64,000 nucleotides of DNA from Eubacteriaceae bacterium (GTDB lineage Bacteria; Bacillota; Clostridia; Lachnospirales; Lachnospiraceae), in NCBI GenBank assembly GCA_902362875.1, contig CABIYF010000015.1:1-64000 (forward strand). Reading direction: 5' to 3'. The translations under genes and the position numbers were made by a program. Positions 34,377 to 43,258 of the stretch are shown piece after piece. Below the pieces are notes generated by a model. The model was not told where the DNA came from and searched no databases. It saw only the letters and a program-made list of their open reading frames with translations. Position 1 is the first letter of the stretch, and each line of letters opens with the position of its first letter.

Positions 34377-34528
34377 GAATATTATAAAAAGGGTTATCTG
34401 TCTGCGACCGTAGGAACACGCCTGCACTTAGCGAGTGGATGGTCGTTAGACCATTCAGGAGCTTAGTACAGCTGCGTGTGAGTCGAGCGAGAGCGCGTCG
34501 CAGACAGATAACCCTTTTTATAATATTC
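34377..34528. repeat. Palindromic element D (different arms and core)
   Basis: The arms 34378-34408 and 34497-34527 (ATAAAAAGGGTTATCTGTCT and further) are perfect 31-base complements. The 88-base interior is GC-rich and holds its own hairpin ATGGTC-GTTA-GACCAT. Neither arms nor core resemble A or C, but the position is equivalent: 29 bases after the stop of the minus-strand CLC gene, with motif copy 4 beyond it. Confidence 0.85.
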
Positions 34529-34557
34529 CACCAATAATTTTCGGCATCAACTACAAA

Positions 34558-35754
34558 TCAAAATTTCTCCTGTGCATAAATAGACAAATCCCCATTCACC
34601 CCATAAGCAACCGCGCAAACAACAACAAACAGCACCATATCCGCCCCACCAAACACTTCCAGTCCAATCATGATCGGTGCGATCAGTGTATTTGTTGCGC
34701 TTCCGAAAACTGCTACATATCCTAACGCTGCGCAGAGCATTGGTGGCAGCCCGAATAGTCCTCCTAGGATCACGCCCAGGGATGTTCCGATTGAGAATAA
34801 TGGTGTGACTTCTCCTCCTTGAAATCCGATCGCCAGTGTGAAGATTGTAAACAGTAATTTTAAGATCCAGTCGTATCCATAGATTGTCTGTCCTGTAAAT
34901 CCTGCGGAAATCAGGTTGGTTCCTAGTCCGCTGTATCTTGAGCCATGAACGGCAAATAATAACGCTGCCAGTGGAATTGCCATTGCTCCGATTCTTATAA
35001 ACTGATTCATGATCTTCTCGCCCATAAATGTCTTTAATCTGCTTAGTGAGAAGGAAAATAACCGCCCGGCCAGTCCAAAAATAATTCCAAGGCAGATTAC
35101 GGATATGATCGTCTTTGTGCCTGACAGATTTATGGTGTCTTTGATAGCAACAGAGAATTTCTCTAATCCCAGACTATGAGATGTAAATGCTGCTGTATAT
35201 GCGGATGCTAATGCTGGCAGTAGTGCTTCGTAATCCATTTTCCCGATAACTATGACTTCAATTGCAAAAAATGCTGCGCTTAATGGTGTCTGGAACAGGC
35301 CTCCGAATCCTGCTGCCATACCGATCACCAACATCAATCTTCCGTTCTCTGGGAATTTTAATTTTCTTCCGATGGCGTGTGATAATGTTGCCCCGATCTG
35401 GACGGCAACGCCTTCTCTTCCGGCACTTCCTCCGAATAAATGGGTCAGCCATGTTCCAATCATTACCAGCGGAATTAATAGCAATGGAATAGAGTCCGTC
35501 TTCTGCTGTCCGGCTTCGAAGACAAGTTTCATGCCTTTCAGGCTTGCTTTGCTGAATGCGTAATACATTGCTGTAATCACTAATCCGGCAATTGGCAGGA
35601 ATGGAAACAGATATTGATAATGTAAGGTTCTGAAATCAGAGATTGCGATCAGTACTCTTCCAAATAAGGCATCAATTGCACCTACGATGATTCCAACAAT
35701 AACTGCCATGATGAAATATTTTAACAGCTGCAAGATATAGTCTTTCTTTTTCAT
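34558..35754 (-). CDS. CLC-type fluoride/proton antiporter (CLC-F), voltage-gated chloride channel family
   Basis: A 398-residue membrane protein with about ten hydrophobic helices. The CLC family motif GGSAGREGVAVQIG holds the gating glutamate, and GFQGGEVTPLFSIG is the third anion-site segment. The usual GSGIP chloride-selectivity motif is absent, as in CLC-F exporters. The fluoride riboswitch in its leader (35873-35966) makes fluoride export the best assignment. Loss of cytosolic fluoride protects enolase and phosphatases. Start ATG 35754 is preceded by AAAGGAAA. Confidence 0.9.
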   Translation of the reverse strand: MKKKDYILQLLKYFIMAVIVGIIVGAIDALFGRVLIAISDFRTLHYQYLFPFLPIAGLVITAMYYAFSKASLKGMKLVFEAGQQKTDSIPLLLIPLVMIGTWLTHLFGGSAGREGVAVQIGATLSHAIGRKLKFPENGRLMLVIGMAAGFGGLFQTPLSAAFFAIEVIVIGKMDYEALLPALASAYTAAFTSHSLGLEKFSVAIKDTINLSGTKTIISVICLGIIFGLAGRLFSFSLSRLKTFMGEKIMNQFIRIGAMAIPLAALLFAVHGSRYSGLGTNLISAGFTGQTIYGYDWILKLLFTIFTLAIGFQGGEVTPLFSIGTSLGVILGGLFGLPPMLCAALGYVAVFGSATNTLIAPIMIGLEVFGGADMVLFVVVCAVAYGVNGDLSIYAQEKF

Positions 35755-35872
35755 TTTTTATAAATTTCCTTTCTTCTCATCTAGTAAAACCTAAGTCTAG
35801 TAACCCCTAAGTCATCTAACAAAACCTACACATCAAGAAAGAATCCTGCTTTGCAGGACTTTCCCTTAAAGT

Positions 35873-35966
35873 TAAAAAAGCTGATAACCCCTGTGTTCAT
35901 TACACAGAAGTCATCAGCTTAATAAGCGGTTTCGAATCTCTTCGAGGGAGAACTTCATTCCCTTTT
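35873..35966 (-). promoter_or_regulatory. Fluoride riboswitch (crcB motif) with terminator
   Basis: Read on the minus strand the leader has AGGGAATGAAGTTCTCCCT, a variable hairpin, AAACCGC, then AGCTGATGACTTCTG. These are the conserved blocks of the crcB RNA, including the ATGAAG/CTTCTG-type long-range pairing. The 3' part forms a terminator: AGCTGAT-stem-ATCAGCT followed by TTTTTT (35873-35921). Without fluoride the terminator should form; fluoride would favour read-through into the CLC gene. An extra small hairpin TCCTGC-TTT-GCAGGA (35844-35858) lies between it and the start codon. Confidence 0.9.
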
Positions 35967-36057
35967 TCTTTTGCTAAGATATCATATCTTTTATGTTGTG
36001 TCAATTTTTATATGGCAGACGGTTCCTGATCAGCGGATTTCTGATCAACTGATTTCA

Positions 36058-36657
36058 TTAATTGCCACCGGCTAACATATTTGTGATCGTACATCGCAGT
36101 GCCATTCTGTTTTGTCCGCCGTATGTACAGGTAAACAGTGTCATATCCCATTTGCCTTTTTCCATTTGTTTTACGTCAGTTCCTTTGATAATCTCTATAT
36201 CAGAAACTTTATACTCAAATCTATTACCTTCTACGTCAATAAACCAGATCTTGCTTCCGATGTCCAGCGTCTTTAATCTGCTGAAATGACTTCGGTAATT
36301 GTGTCCTGCAATGATGATATTTCTTTTATAGACACTTCCTTTGTATCGTCCTGGTGCAATCTTTAAGCCATCTGGACTCCAATGTGACATTACCGGCAGC
36401 TGCAGTGATAATTTGGGTACTTCCAGCACCCCTATATATTTGATTCCGTTTATCGTCTTTGTCGGCATTTCGATATCGGGATTCATTTTATATAATAATC
36501 CTGTATTCTCTCTTTTCATCACATGGGCTAATTTCTGTACTGCATCTGCAGCATTGTTCTTTGCCTGGTAATCCTCATAATAATTGTGTATTGTCAGTCC
36601 AAACGCTCCGAAGAGTAATATGATTCCTGTGATGATCCAAATCCTACTCTTTTTCAT
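36058..36657 (-). CDS. Sortase (class D-like)
   Basis: A 199-residue sortase with an N-terminal membrane anchor (about residues 6-24), catalytic His in IAGHNYRSHF, Cys in LFTCTYGGQ and Arg in NRMALRC. There is no C-terminal membrane segment, unlike the class C sortase upstream. It probably anchors LPXTG proteins to the wall; its gene overlaps the LPQTG pilin gene by 14 bases. It is the last gene of the decaying pilus locus and looks intact. Confidence 0.88.
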   Translation of the reverse strand: MKKSRIWIITGIILLFGAFGLTIHNYYEDYQAKNNAADAVQKLAHVMKRENTGLLYKMNPDIEMPTKTINGIKYIGVLEVPKLSLQLPVMSHWSPDGLKIAPGRYKGSVYKRNIIIAGHNYRSHFSRLKTLDIGSKIWFIDVEGNRFEYKVSDIEIIKGTDVKQMEKGKWDMTLFTCTYGGQNRMALRCTITNMLAGGN

Positions 36658-37633
36658 CGTTTTCTCTCTTTTGTTTTATCATACCGATTCCAATACAAAG
36701 AATTCCTCCTGCTACCAGAAATGGTAACGGCCACCATAATTGTCCTGTCTGTGGAAGTTTTTTCTCTGTTGTCGTCTCTTTTGAAGATTCTTTTTTGTGT
36801 TTCTTCTCTGTTGTAGGTTTTTTCTCTGTTGTCTCTTCATAAAAATCATCGCCCCAGTAAATATTTTTGATAACGATGGATGATTCCTCTTTTGAAACTG
36901 ACACAATATAACCTTTTGTTTTCTTTTTCTCAATGGCTTCCCATTGATATTTTGAACTTAGATCGTTCCATGTATACTGCCAGTTATTATCTTCACTTAA
37001 CTGCACTTCCTGATAAACTTCACCATCTCGCAATAACTGTACGGTAATGTTTTCTGGACGTTTTTGGTATTTATTATTGCTGTCCTGCCATACTTTGGCT
37101 ATTTTATAATCTACCATTGTATCTGATACTGGCTTTATCTCGTATTATGCCTTTGTTGTGACGTTGTACTGGCGTTTTCCATTTACCGTTTTGCCTGGAA
37201 TCGTGATGAAATATGGCATGGAAGTATATATGTATCCATCTTCCTCATGAACTTTTGCTGTCACCAGATATAATCCCCGTGGCAGCTGTTCAAAACTTAC
37301 CTTTCCGGAACTGTCTGTCTGCTTTGTATAATCTGCTTCCACATTGTCCCTGTGAATATAAGTTTCGAGTGCTTTCGCCTGTCCTGCCCATTCATCTTTT
37401 GTCTTATTCGTTAATCCGATCGGATATTGTGAAAAACGGTCTTCTAATATGAATTTGGAATTCTTTCCTTCATTCGCAACGTGATAGAGTTGAACTTCAA
37501 TTCCTGCACATGGATAGGTGGTCGTCAATGACCCTTTCTTGGCTTTGGAAGCATATGCAGGCTGGCTTAGGCATATCATGATCATCAAACATGTAATCAA
37601 TATTTTTTGTATCCTCTTCATTACCTTTTTCAT
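36644..37633 (-). pseudogene. Cna-B/SpaA-type minor pilin split by an in-frame ochre stop
   Basis: Two frames, 37145-37633 (162 residues, with signal peptide ending near AYASK) and 36644-37117 (157 residues, ending in LPQTG, a membrane helix and a charged tail), are in the same reading frame. The only interruption is TAA at 37145-37147; the codons after it read YEIKPVSDTMVDYKIAKVW, the usual linker between two pilin domains. A single AAA-to-TAA change would explain it. The product without read-through lacks its wall anchor. Signal peptide, VTAKVHEEDGY-type Cna-B domain and LPQTG are otherwise intact, so the change looks recent. Confidence 0.85.
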
Positions 37634-38463
37634 CCTTTCTTATGCTTCTTTTTGTTTCCTGTTCTAATAAATAATCCTATGATCAGCATAACCAGTACTG
37701 GAATGGCGATCACAGATGCTACAACCAATGTATCCACTCTGACTGCATCCGCTGCTTCAGATGCGCTGTCAATGTTTGCTATCCTGTGTCCTCTGACTAA
37801 CAGTCTGTGTGTATTGACTCCATAAGGTGTACATGTTACCAGTGTGAACAGATCCTGCCCATCTTCTATCTTTAAATCTGAAATATTATCCGGCAGAACG
37901 ACTCTGATCTGGTCTACTTCATAGGTCAGTGTCTTGTCTAACACATGAACCATGAAAACATCACCTTTTGTCATCTTATCGAGATCTGTAAATAATCTTG
38001 CAGATGGAAGCCCTCTGTGTCCTGAGATCACACAATGACTGCTCTTGCCTCCTACAGGTAATGAAGTTCCTGCAATATGCCCTGTGGCAATCTGCAGGAT
38101 TCCTTCATCGACTCCATGATAAATCGGAAGCGATACTTTAATCTTTGGAATCTCTATATAAGCCATGATCCCATTTCCACTGATATCTAATAGTTTATTA
38201 TATTCCTTTTCTTTCGCTTTGGAAAGCGGTGTCTGAATACCTGTTATCCCCAGATTTTTATTATACTGTCTGGCTTCATTCCATATTCGTTCATAATCTT
38301 TCTTATCAAGATTATCGACGGCTTTTACATAAGATGCGATCGCTCTTGTCTGATGAAATGAATTCCAGTAATCACTGATCGTTGGATAAAGCAATAACGA
38401 TAACCCAGCCAGTAAGATCACTATAATTATCAATGTTGAAAAATGTTTTTTGATAAATTTCAT
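37630..38463 (-). CDS. srtC: Class C (pilin-polymerising) sortase
   Basis: A 277-residue sortase with membrane helices at both ends. Catalytic residues are seen in CVISGHRGLP (His), TLVTCTPYGV (Cys) and HRLLVRG (Arg). Both transmembrane segments and the TPYG motif are typical of class C sortases that join pilin subunits. The stop overlaps the start of the split minor pilin gene by four bases. The enzyme looks intact although its main pilin substrate is truncated. Confidence 0.92.
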   Translation of the reverse strand: MKFIKKHFSTLIIIVILLAGLSLLLYPTISDYWNSFHQTRAIASYVKAVDNLDKKDYERIWNEARQYNKNLGITGIQTPLSKAKEKEYNKLLDISGNGIMAYIEIPKIKVSLPIYHGVDEGILQIATGHIAGTSLPVGGKSSHCVISGHRGLPSARLFTDLDKMTKGDVFMVHVLDKTLTYEVDQIRVVLPDNISDLKIEDGQDLFTLVTCTPYGVNTHRLLVRGHRIANIDSASEAADAVRVDTLVVASVIAIPVLVMLIIGLFIRTGNKKKHKKG

Positions 38464-38506
38464 AAGTATCGCCCGTTTAATTTGTTATTGTCTGCTCGAT
38501 TTTCTT

Positions 38507-39013
38507 CTATCTGTCTGCATCCATGCGTCTTTTTGTGATCAGTAGTAATGCTGCTCCTACAACTAATACTCCACCAACAAGATACATTACTGTTGTACCC
38601 ATTCCACCTGTTTCTGGTAATTCAGAACCTTTCTGGTTGACAATGTTACTTGTTAATGATCCTGCTGTCTTATCTGCTGTTAATTCGATCTCTCCAGTTA
38701 CTTTATCTCCTGTTAAGTCTTTTAATGCTGGAGACTCTGATAAAACATCATGACTTGCTGTAATTCTAAATTTGATGTCAGAAATACTGTTATATCCATC
38801 TGGTGTTGTTGTTTCTTTTAAGATATAATCACCATCATCTAAACCATTAAATGTGAAAGTTGTTCCTTCTGGATTCTTTACTACTGCAACTTCTTTTTCA
38901 GATCCATCTTTCATTACTTTGTATAATTTGAATTCAGCACCTTTTAATGCAGCTCCACTTGCATCTACTTTGTTGATGATTGTTTTGTATGTAAATACGA
39001 TAACTGTATATTG
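38507..39013 (-). pseudogene. Major pilin, N-terminally truncated (LPETGG remnant)
   Basis: The C-terminal part of a SpaA-type major pilin: YKTIINKVDASGAALKGAEF, KLYKVMKDG, the E-box-like YILKETTTPDGYN, then LPETGG, a membrane helix and KRRMDADR. The open frame continues upstream without a start codon to the last codons of the signal peptidase gene (stop 39015-39017). Signal peptide, pilin motif and N-terminal domains are missing. A deletion therefore fused the 3' end of the peptidase gene to the pilin interior. Translation from ATG 38914 would give only a 135-residue fragment without export signal. Confidence 0.85.
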
Positions 39014-39014
39014 T

Positions 39015-39704
39015 TTAATGTACCGGCCCTAATTTCTTTAATGGCCATACGCGAAAGACCAGTTTACCCACAATTTGATCTTTCCCGACGCATCCAACAG
39101 ATGATTTTCTGCTGTCCACAGATACCGAACGGTGGTCTCCCATTACAAAAACCTTGCCTTCCGGCACCTGATAAGGTAACTTAATGTCGCAATGTCCCAG
39201 AGCTTTCTGTTTTACATACGGCTCATCCAGTTTATTTCCATCAATGGTCACATCCCCCGCTTCATTGATATCCACCCACTGACCGGATGTTGCGATCACT
39301 CGTTTTACCAGTATCTTATTATTGTAATAAAATGCGATAATATCGCCTTTTTTGCACTTTGATTTCTTTAATGACACTACCATATCTCCTGCGGATACCG
39401 TTGGTGTCATGGATCTTCCATAAATCTGAAGTACTGGAAGGAATACCGTTGCGATCAATATCGCGATCGCTGCAACAACGATCAATATTGAGATTGTGCT
39501 GCGAAGTTTTCTTATATATTTTCTATGGTAATCCTTACGTTCCAGTTCTTTCTGCAGCTGTCTTGCAAATGCTTCTGACTGCTGCAATGAATCATCATCT
39601 TCTTTATTAAGCTGTGATCTTAATTGTTCTACTTCTTTATTTTGCTCAAGAAGCAGCTCAAGAAGTTCTGACTTCTTGAGCTTGCGAAGTTCTTTATCCG
39701 TCAT
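39015..39704 (-). CDS. Signal peptidase I of the pilus locus
   Basis: A 229-residue type I signal peptidase with an N-terminal coiled-coil (about residues 5-65, LKKSELLELLLEQNKEVEQL), one membrane helix, the catalytic Ser in GRSMTPT and Lys in ILVKRVIA, plus the GDHRSVSVDSR motif. Such peptidases are common in SpaA-type pilus operons. The ATG at 39704 overlaps the upstream regulator frame by eleven bases. The extreme C-terminus (LGPVH) abuts the deletion junction with the pilin remnant, so the native end may have been altered slightly. Confidence 0.85.
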   Translation of the reverse strand: MTDKELRKLKKSELLELLLEQNKEVEQLRSQLNKEDDDSLQQSEAFARQLQKELERKDYHRKYIRKLRSTISILIVVAAIAILIATVFLPVLQIYGRSMTPTVSAGDMVVSLKKSKCKKGDIIAFYYNNKILVKRVIATSGQWVDINEAGDVTIDGNKLDEPYVKQKALGHCDIKLPYQVPEGKVFVMGDHRSVSVDSRKSSVGCVGKDQIVGKLVFRVWPLKKLGPVH

Positions 39705-40405
39705 TTTGCACCCCTGCTTCACTTCTATACAGTTGTTCATCTTTTAATTTCTGCAGTCTTGCTTCTCTTTCTCTTGCCCATTCGTAATCGATCATGTATT
39801 CTCCATTAAACATTGTGTTCAGGTGCTGTTTGAGTTGGAACAGATCACATTCTATCTTCCATGTCAATATCCTGCAGCTTCCTCTTTTACTTTGGAAAAT
39901 ACCTGAACAATCATGCTGTTCAAACTTCTTCCGGCAGTATAAGACTGCTTTTCTGTATAAATTCTTTACTCTCTCGTCATAGATCCTGTTTGGCCAGAGC
40001 TTATCAACCGCTTCTTCCATACTAACATCCCCACCTTCATGGTCAATGCATAGTGCAAGATACCCGCTGTACCAGATCTGCAATCTCGATTGCATTATAT
40101 GGCTTCATAATGTAATAGTCGGCTTTTGCATCATACAAAGCCTTCTTAATATCATCTGGATGCTCCATTGAGTAGATCAGAACCATATCCGGATAAATCC
40201 TTCTTAATTCTTTTCCCAGAAACAGTTCCCCGTTTTCTTCCTTAATATTAAGAATCGCAAATTCTATCTCATGCTGCTTTGCAAATTCTAACGCTTCCTC
40301 TGGCAAGCTGAATGCCCCTAATAGTTCGATTTCGCCATACTCCCCCAGTATACACTCTAACTGATCTAAATATTTCAGTTCTTCATCTACTATTATTGTT
40401 TTCAT
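39694..40405 (-). pseudogene. Response regulator with SARP-like DNA-binding domain, internal deletion and frameshift
   Basis: The frame 40043-40405 encodes a receiver domain (IIVDEELKYLDQLECIL, MVLIYSMEHPDDIKKAL, KPYNAIEIADLV) and then stops. A different frame (about 39694-40095) continues with CIDHEGGDVSMEEAVDKLWP and ends EYMIDYEWARERE, matching the C-terminal winged-helix/bacterial-activator half of regulators that control pilus genes in Lachnospiraceae. The linker and first part of the DNA-binding domain (perhaps 40 residues) are missing at about 40045-40090. The two halves are out of frame, so no normal regulator is made. Confidence 0.8.
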
Positions 40406-40497
40406 TATTATCTTTCTTTATCTTTATGCAAGTCTTAAAAAATTATATCTTCTCCCATTGAGAGAATCCTAGCATTCTTTCCGTGACTTATGTGTGA

Positions 40498-40970
40498 CTA
40501 TTTCCTATATTTAGTTACTATATGAAATTTTTTATAACTATTTTTATCTTGATACATCTTTTTGTCGGCTATTTCGAACACCTGTTTTAAGCTCATGCTC
40601 ATATCTGTCCTTAATACATCTCCCACTGACAGTCCTGTATCCGGATCTCCCTGCCTGAATTTCATCTGTGCTTTCTTGATCTTGCGTACAGCCGCTCCCA
40701 TCGCAATATCTACATATGGATCTGTTTCTTTTTTATATTTTGCTGTTGATTGATCTGCTGTATGATCTCATCACACTTCTTCTCACCGCATTTTGGGATT
40801 ATCATAAGGAATTCGTCTCCGTTAATCCAATTAATCTTTTCTGGATTCTCTGATGCATAAACATATTTCCCTTCTTTATCTTTTGCAAATAATATAACAG
40901 GGATATTTCCATATTTATATAAATAATTTAGTAACTCTTCTTTGGAGTACACTTTTTCAGAATCTCTCAT
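40498..40970 (-). pseudogene. Decayed sensor diguanylate cyclase (PAS-GGDEF) remnant
   Basis: The frame starting at ATG 40970 (AAAGGAGG upstream) has a PAS-like start (GNIPVILFAKDKEGKYVYAS) that jumps directly to NGDEFLMIIPKCGEKKCDEI. Most of the PAS domain and the front of the GGDEF domain are lost. A frameshift in an A6 run (T-run at 40729-40734) then moves the ending (ETDPYVDIAMGAAVRKIKKA, FEIADKKMYQDKN) into another frame. Two lesions make it non-functional. It lies upstream of the broken pilus regulator. Confidence 0.8.
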
Positions 40971-41042
40971 TTTTCCTCCTTTGGCTCCCCAAATATAAAG
41001 CACCCCCTTAGTTTAGTTTATTTATTTGTGTATTTATAATAC

Positions 41043-41125
41043 AAAAAAATAGCCGCCACGATCCTGAAACGATAAAGTGAGCGACTATTGCTAAAAATAT
41101 CAGACTATCCGTCTATCGGTAGCAT
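41043..41125 (-). terminator. Structured leader ending in an intrinsic terminator
   Basis: On the minus strand AATAGTCGCTCAC (near 41088-41076) pairs with GTGGCGGCTATT (near 41060-41049) and is followed by a run of seven T. Upstream, GCTA and TAGC enclose a small hairpin AGAC-GGAT-AGTCT. The layout of a compact 5' structure plus terminator just after a strong promoter and before a signalling gene is that of a riboswitch or attenuator; no known class is recognised. Confidence 0.55.
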
Positions 41126-41138
41126 CTTTTCTATTTAT

Positions 41139-41167
41139 AGAATATCATTCTATCTTTTATTTGTCAA
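41139..41167 (-). promoter_or_regulatory. Strong sigma-A-type promoter for the leader
   Basis: On the minus strand a perfect TTGACA (41162-41167) and TATTCT (41139-41144) are separated by 17 bases. It would start the structured leader at 41043-41125 and the decayed diguanylate cyclase gene. Confidence 0.7.
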
Positions 41168-41221
41168 TGTGATATTATATTATTAAATATAATTTAACAC
41201 CACAAATTCATTTTATACATC

Positions 41222-41842
41222 TCATCCTTTCTGCTTCATCCTCTTAATAACCTTAAGCCTCGTAAATTCCTCTCTCTCCTTCTCTTCCAACTCATTTGAA
41301 ATCTTATAAACCAGTCCCGTATAAGTCGGAATCGTAATATTTTTCAATGCATTCGCTCTCTTTTGTGTCTTCTTAATACTCGTCGCCAGCCGATAAGCTG
41401 CATTTTCGACCATCGACAACTTAATCGTCAGATCTTTCACCTGCCGGAACGCTTCTCTCGCAACATCAATCGACTCAAATGTCCCATCCATCGCATAAGT
41501 CAGCTGGTTTTCATGTGCATCATATTTTACATGTGGTATCTCCGTTCCCATGATGCTTCTGGTCTGAATCTGAATCGAATCCTCGATTGGAACCGTATAG
41601 GCAAGTTCTTCGACCTTACTAATCCCATGCTGGATATTTGCTCTCTGAAGACATGCATATGCTCTTGTAAATGTCGTATCGATCTCTTCCTGAATATCTT
41701 TTGCCTCATCGATCAGATCCATCAGCTCACGGATCAGGATATTCCTTTTTTTATCCATCAGATCATAGCCTTGTTTTGCTAATGCAAGCGAGTTCTTAGC
41801 TGCGATCAGATTTCCTTTGGTTGGGAATTCTCGTGGGTCCAT
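41222..41842 (-). CDS. atpD: V-type ATPase subunit D
   Basis: A 206-residue protein of the central rotor shaft. Long helices at both ends (PTKGNLIAAKNSLALAKQGYD; RLATSIKKTQKRANALKN) form the antiparallel coiled coil that turns inside the A3B3 head. It is the last gene of the operon, 15 bases after subunit B. The order H-I... here reads H, I-partner C, K, F, E, A, B, D in transcription as listed by the following entries. Length is normal. Confidence 0.93.
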   Translation of the reverse strand: MDPREFPTKGNLIAAKNSLALAKQGYDLMDKKRNILIRELMDLIDEAKDIQEEIDTTFTRAYACLQRANIQHGISKVEELAYTVPIEDSIQIQTRSIMGTEIPHVKYDAHENQLTYAMDGTFESIDVAREAFRQVKDLTIKLSMVENAAYRLATSIKKTQKRANALKNITIPTYTGLVYKISNELEEKEREEFTRLKVIKRMKQKG

Positions 41843-41857
41843 AATCTCACCACCTTT

Positions 41858-43243
41858 TTAGCTTTCCTGCTCTTTCGGCAGGTATTTATCGATGATCTTC
41901 GTGTCGATTCGGTCTAATTCTTCCCTTGGCAGAATCTTTAATAATTCCCATCCAAGATCCAAAGTTTCGATCATAGAACGATTTTCTTCCGGTCCCTGAC
42001 CGATGTATCGTTCTTCAAATGCCTTTCCAAATTCCAGATATTTTTTATCGATCGGTGATAATTCATCTTCACCGATGACGGAGGCTAAGTTCCTTGCCTC
42101 TCCCACCTTTGCATAGGCAGAAAATAACTGGTTTGCAAGATCCTGATGGTCTTCTCTTGTGTATCCTTCACCAATTCCATCTTTCATCAGACGGGAAAGT
42201 GAAGGAAGAACACTAATTGGTGGGTAAATGGACTGTCCGTTTAGGTTACGATCCAGTACGATCTGCCCTTCTGTGATATATCCAGTTAAGTCAGGAATCG
42301 GATGTGTGATATCGTCATTGGGCATTGTAAGGATTGGAAGCTGTGTTACAGAACCTTCCGCTCCTTCAATAATTCCTGCACGTTCGTAAAGTGTCGCAAG
42401 TTCGCTGTATAAATATCCTGGATATCCTTTTCTGGATGGAATTTCTCCTTTGGATGAAGATACCTCACGCATCGCTTCTGCAAATGATGTCATATCGGTC
42501 AGGATTACCAGGATATGCATGTTGCAGTCAAACGCCAAATATTCTGCTGCCGTTAAGGCTACTTTCGGTGTGATCAGTCGCTCGACAACTGGATCATTTG
42601 CCAGATTTAAGAACATACATACATGATCTGCAACACCGCTTTCCTCAAATGTTTTCTGGAAGAAATCCGCAACATCATGTTTGACACCCATTGCTCCAAA
42701 GACAACCGCAAATGGCTCATCGGAACCATCTCCTAAGGATGCCTGTTTTACGATCTGTGCTGCCAACTGATCGTGTGGCAATCCGTTTCCTGAGAAGATA
42801 GGAAGCTTCTGTCCACGAATCAGCGTTGTTAATCCATCAATGGCTGAAATACCTGTGCGAATATAGTTTCTTGGATATTTTCTTCGGACTGGATTTAACG
42901 GAAGTCCATTGACATCTCGTTTTACATCCGTGATCAATGGGCCTAATCCATCAATTGGTTTTCCGATCCCGTTGAATGTTCTTCCAAGCATATCTGGTGC
43001 AAGGGAGACTTCCATCGGATGTCCGGTCAGTTTCGTTCTTGTGTTATCAAGAGACATATTTTCGGTTCCCTCGAATACCTGAATGACTGCTTTATCTTCG
43101 TATAATTCAATGATCCTTCCAATTTTCTTTGTCTTTCCATCGACCGTAAATTCCACGATCTCATCAAAAAATGCGTCTTGTACCCCTTCCAGAATGACAA
43201 GCGGACCATTGATACTGCTTAAGCCTAAATATTCAATTCCCAT
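41858..43243 (-). CDS. atpB: V-type ATPase subunit B (non-catalytic)
   Basis: A 461-residue head subunit. It has the ATPase alpha/beta fold but a degenerate P-loop ([18 protein letters not shown]), as expected for non-catalytic B, plus [21 protein letters not shown]. It alternates with subunit A around the rotor and contributes the arginine finger. It follows subunit A by 15 bases. Full length and intact. Confidence 0.96.
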   Translation of the reverse strand: MGIEYLGLSSINGPLVILEGVQDAFFDEIVEFTVDGKTKKIGRIIELYEDKAVIQVFEGTENMSLDNTRTKLTGHPMEVSLAPDMLGRTFNGIGKPIDGLGPLITDVKRDVNGLPLNPVRRKYPRNYIRTGISAIDGLTTLIRGQKLPIFSGNGLPHDQLAAQIVKQASLGDGSDEPFAVVFGAMGVKHDVADFFQKTFEESGVADHVCMFLNLANDPVVERLITPKVALTAAEYLAFDCNMHILVILTDMTSFAEAMREVSSSKGEIPSRKGYPGYLYSELATLYERAGIIEGAEGSVTQLPILTMPNDDITHPIPDLTGYITEGQIVLDRNLNGQSIYPPISVLPSLSRLMKDGIGEGYTREDHQDLANQLFSAYAKVGEARNLASVIGEDELSPIDKKYLEFGKAFEERYIGQGPEENRSMIETLDLGWELLKILPREELDRIDTKIIDKYLPKEQES

Positions 43244-43258
43244 AATCTATCCGCCTCC

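Noticed and set aside
35781..35812. Tandem 16-base repeat (CTAGTAAAACCTAAGT and a variant) upstream of the CLC gene
   Set aside because: Only two imperfect copies between the riboswitch and the start codon; too little to support a function.
41043..41125. c-di-GMP riboswitch in front of the GGDEF remnant
   Set aside because: The conserved GEMM-I and c-di-GMP-II sequence blocks are not present; only the generic leader-plus-terminator layout is supported.
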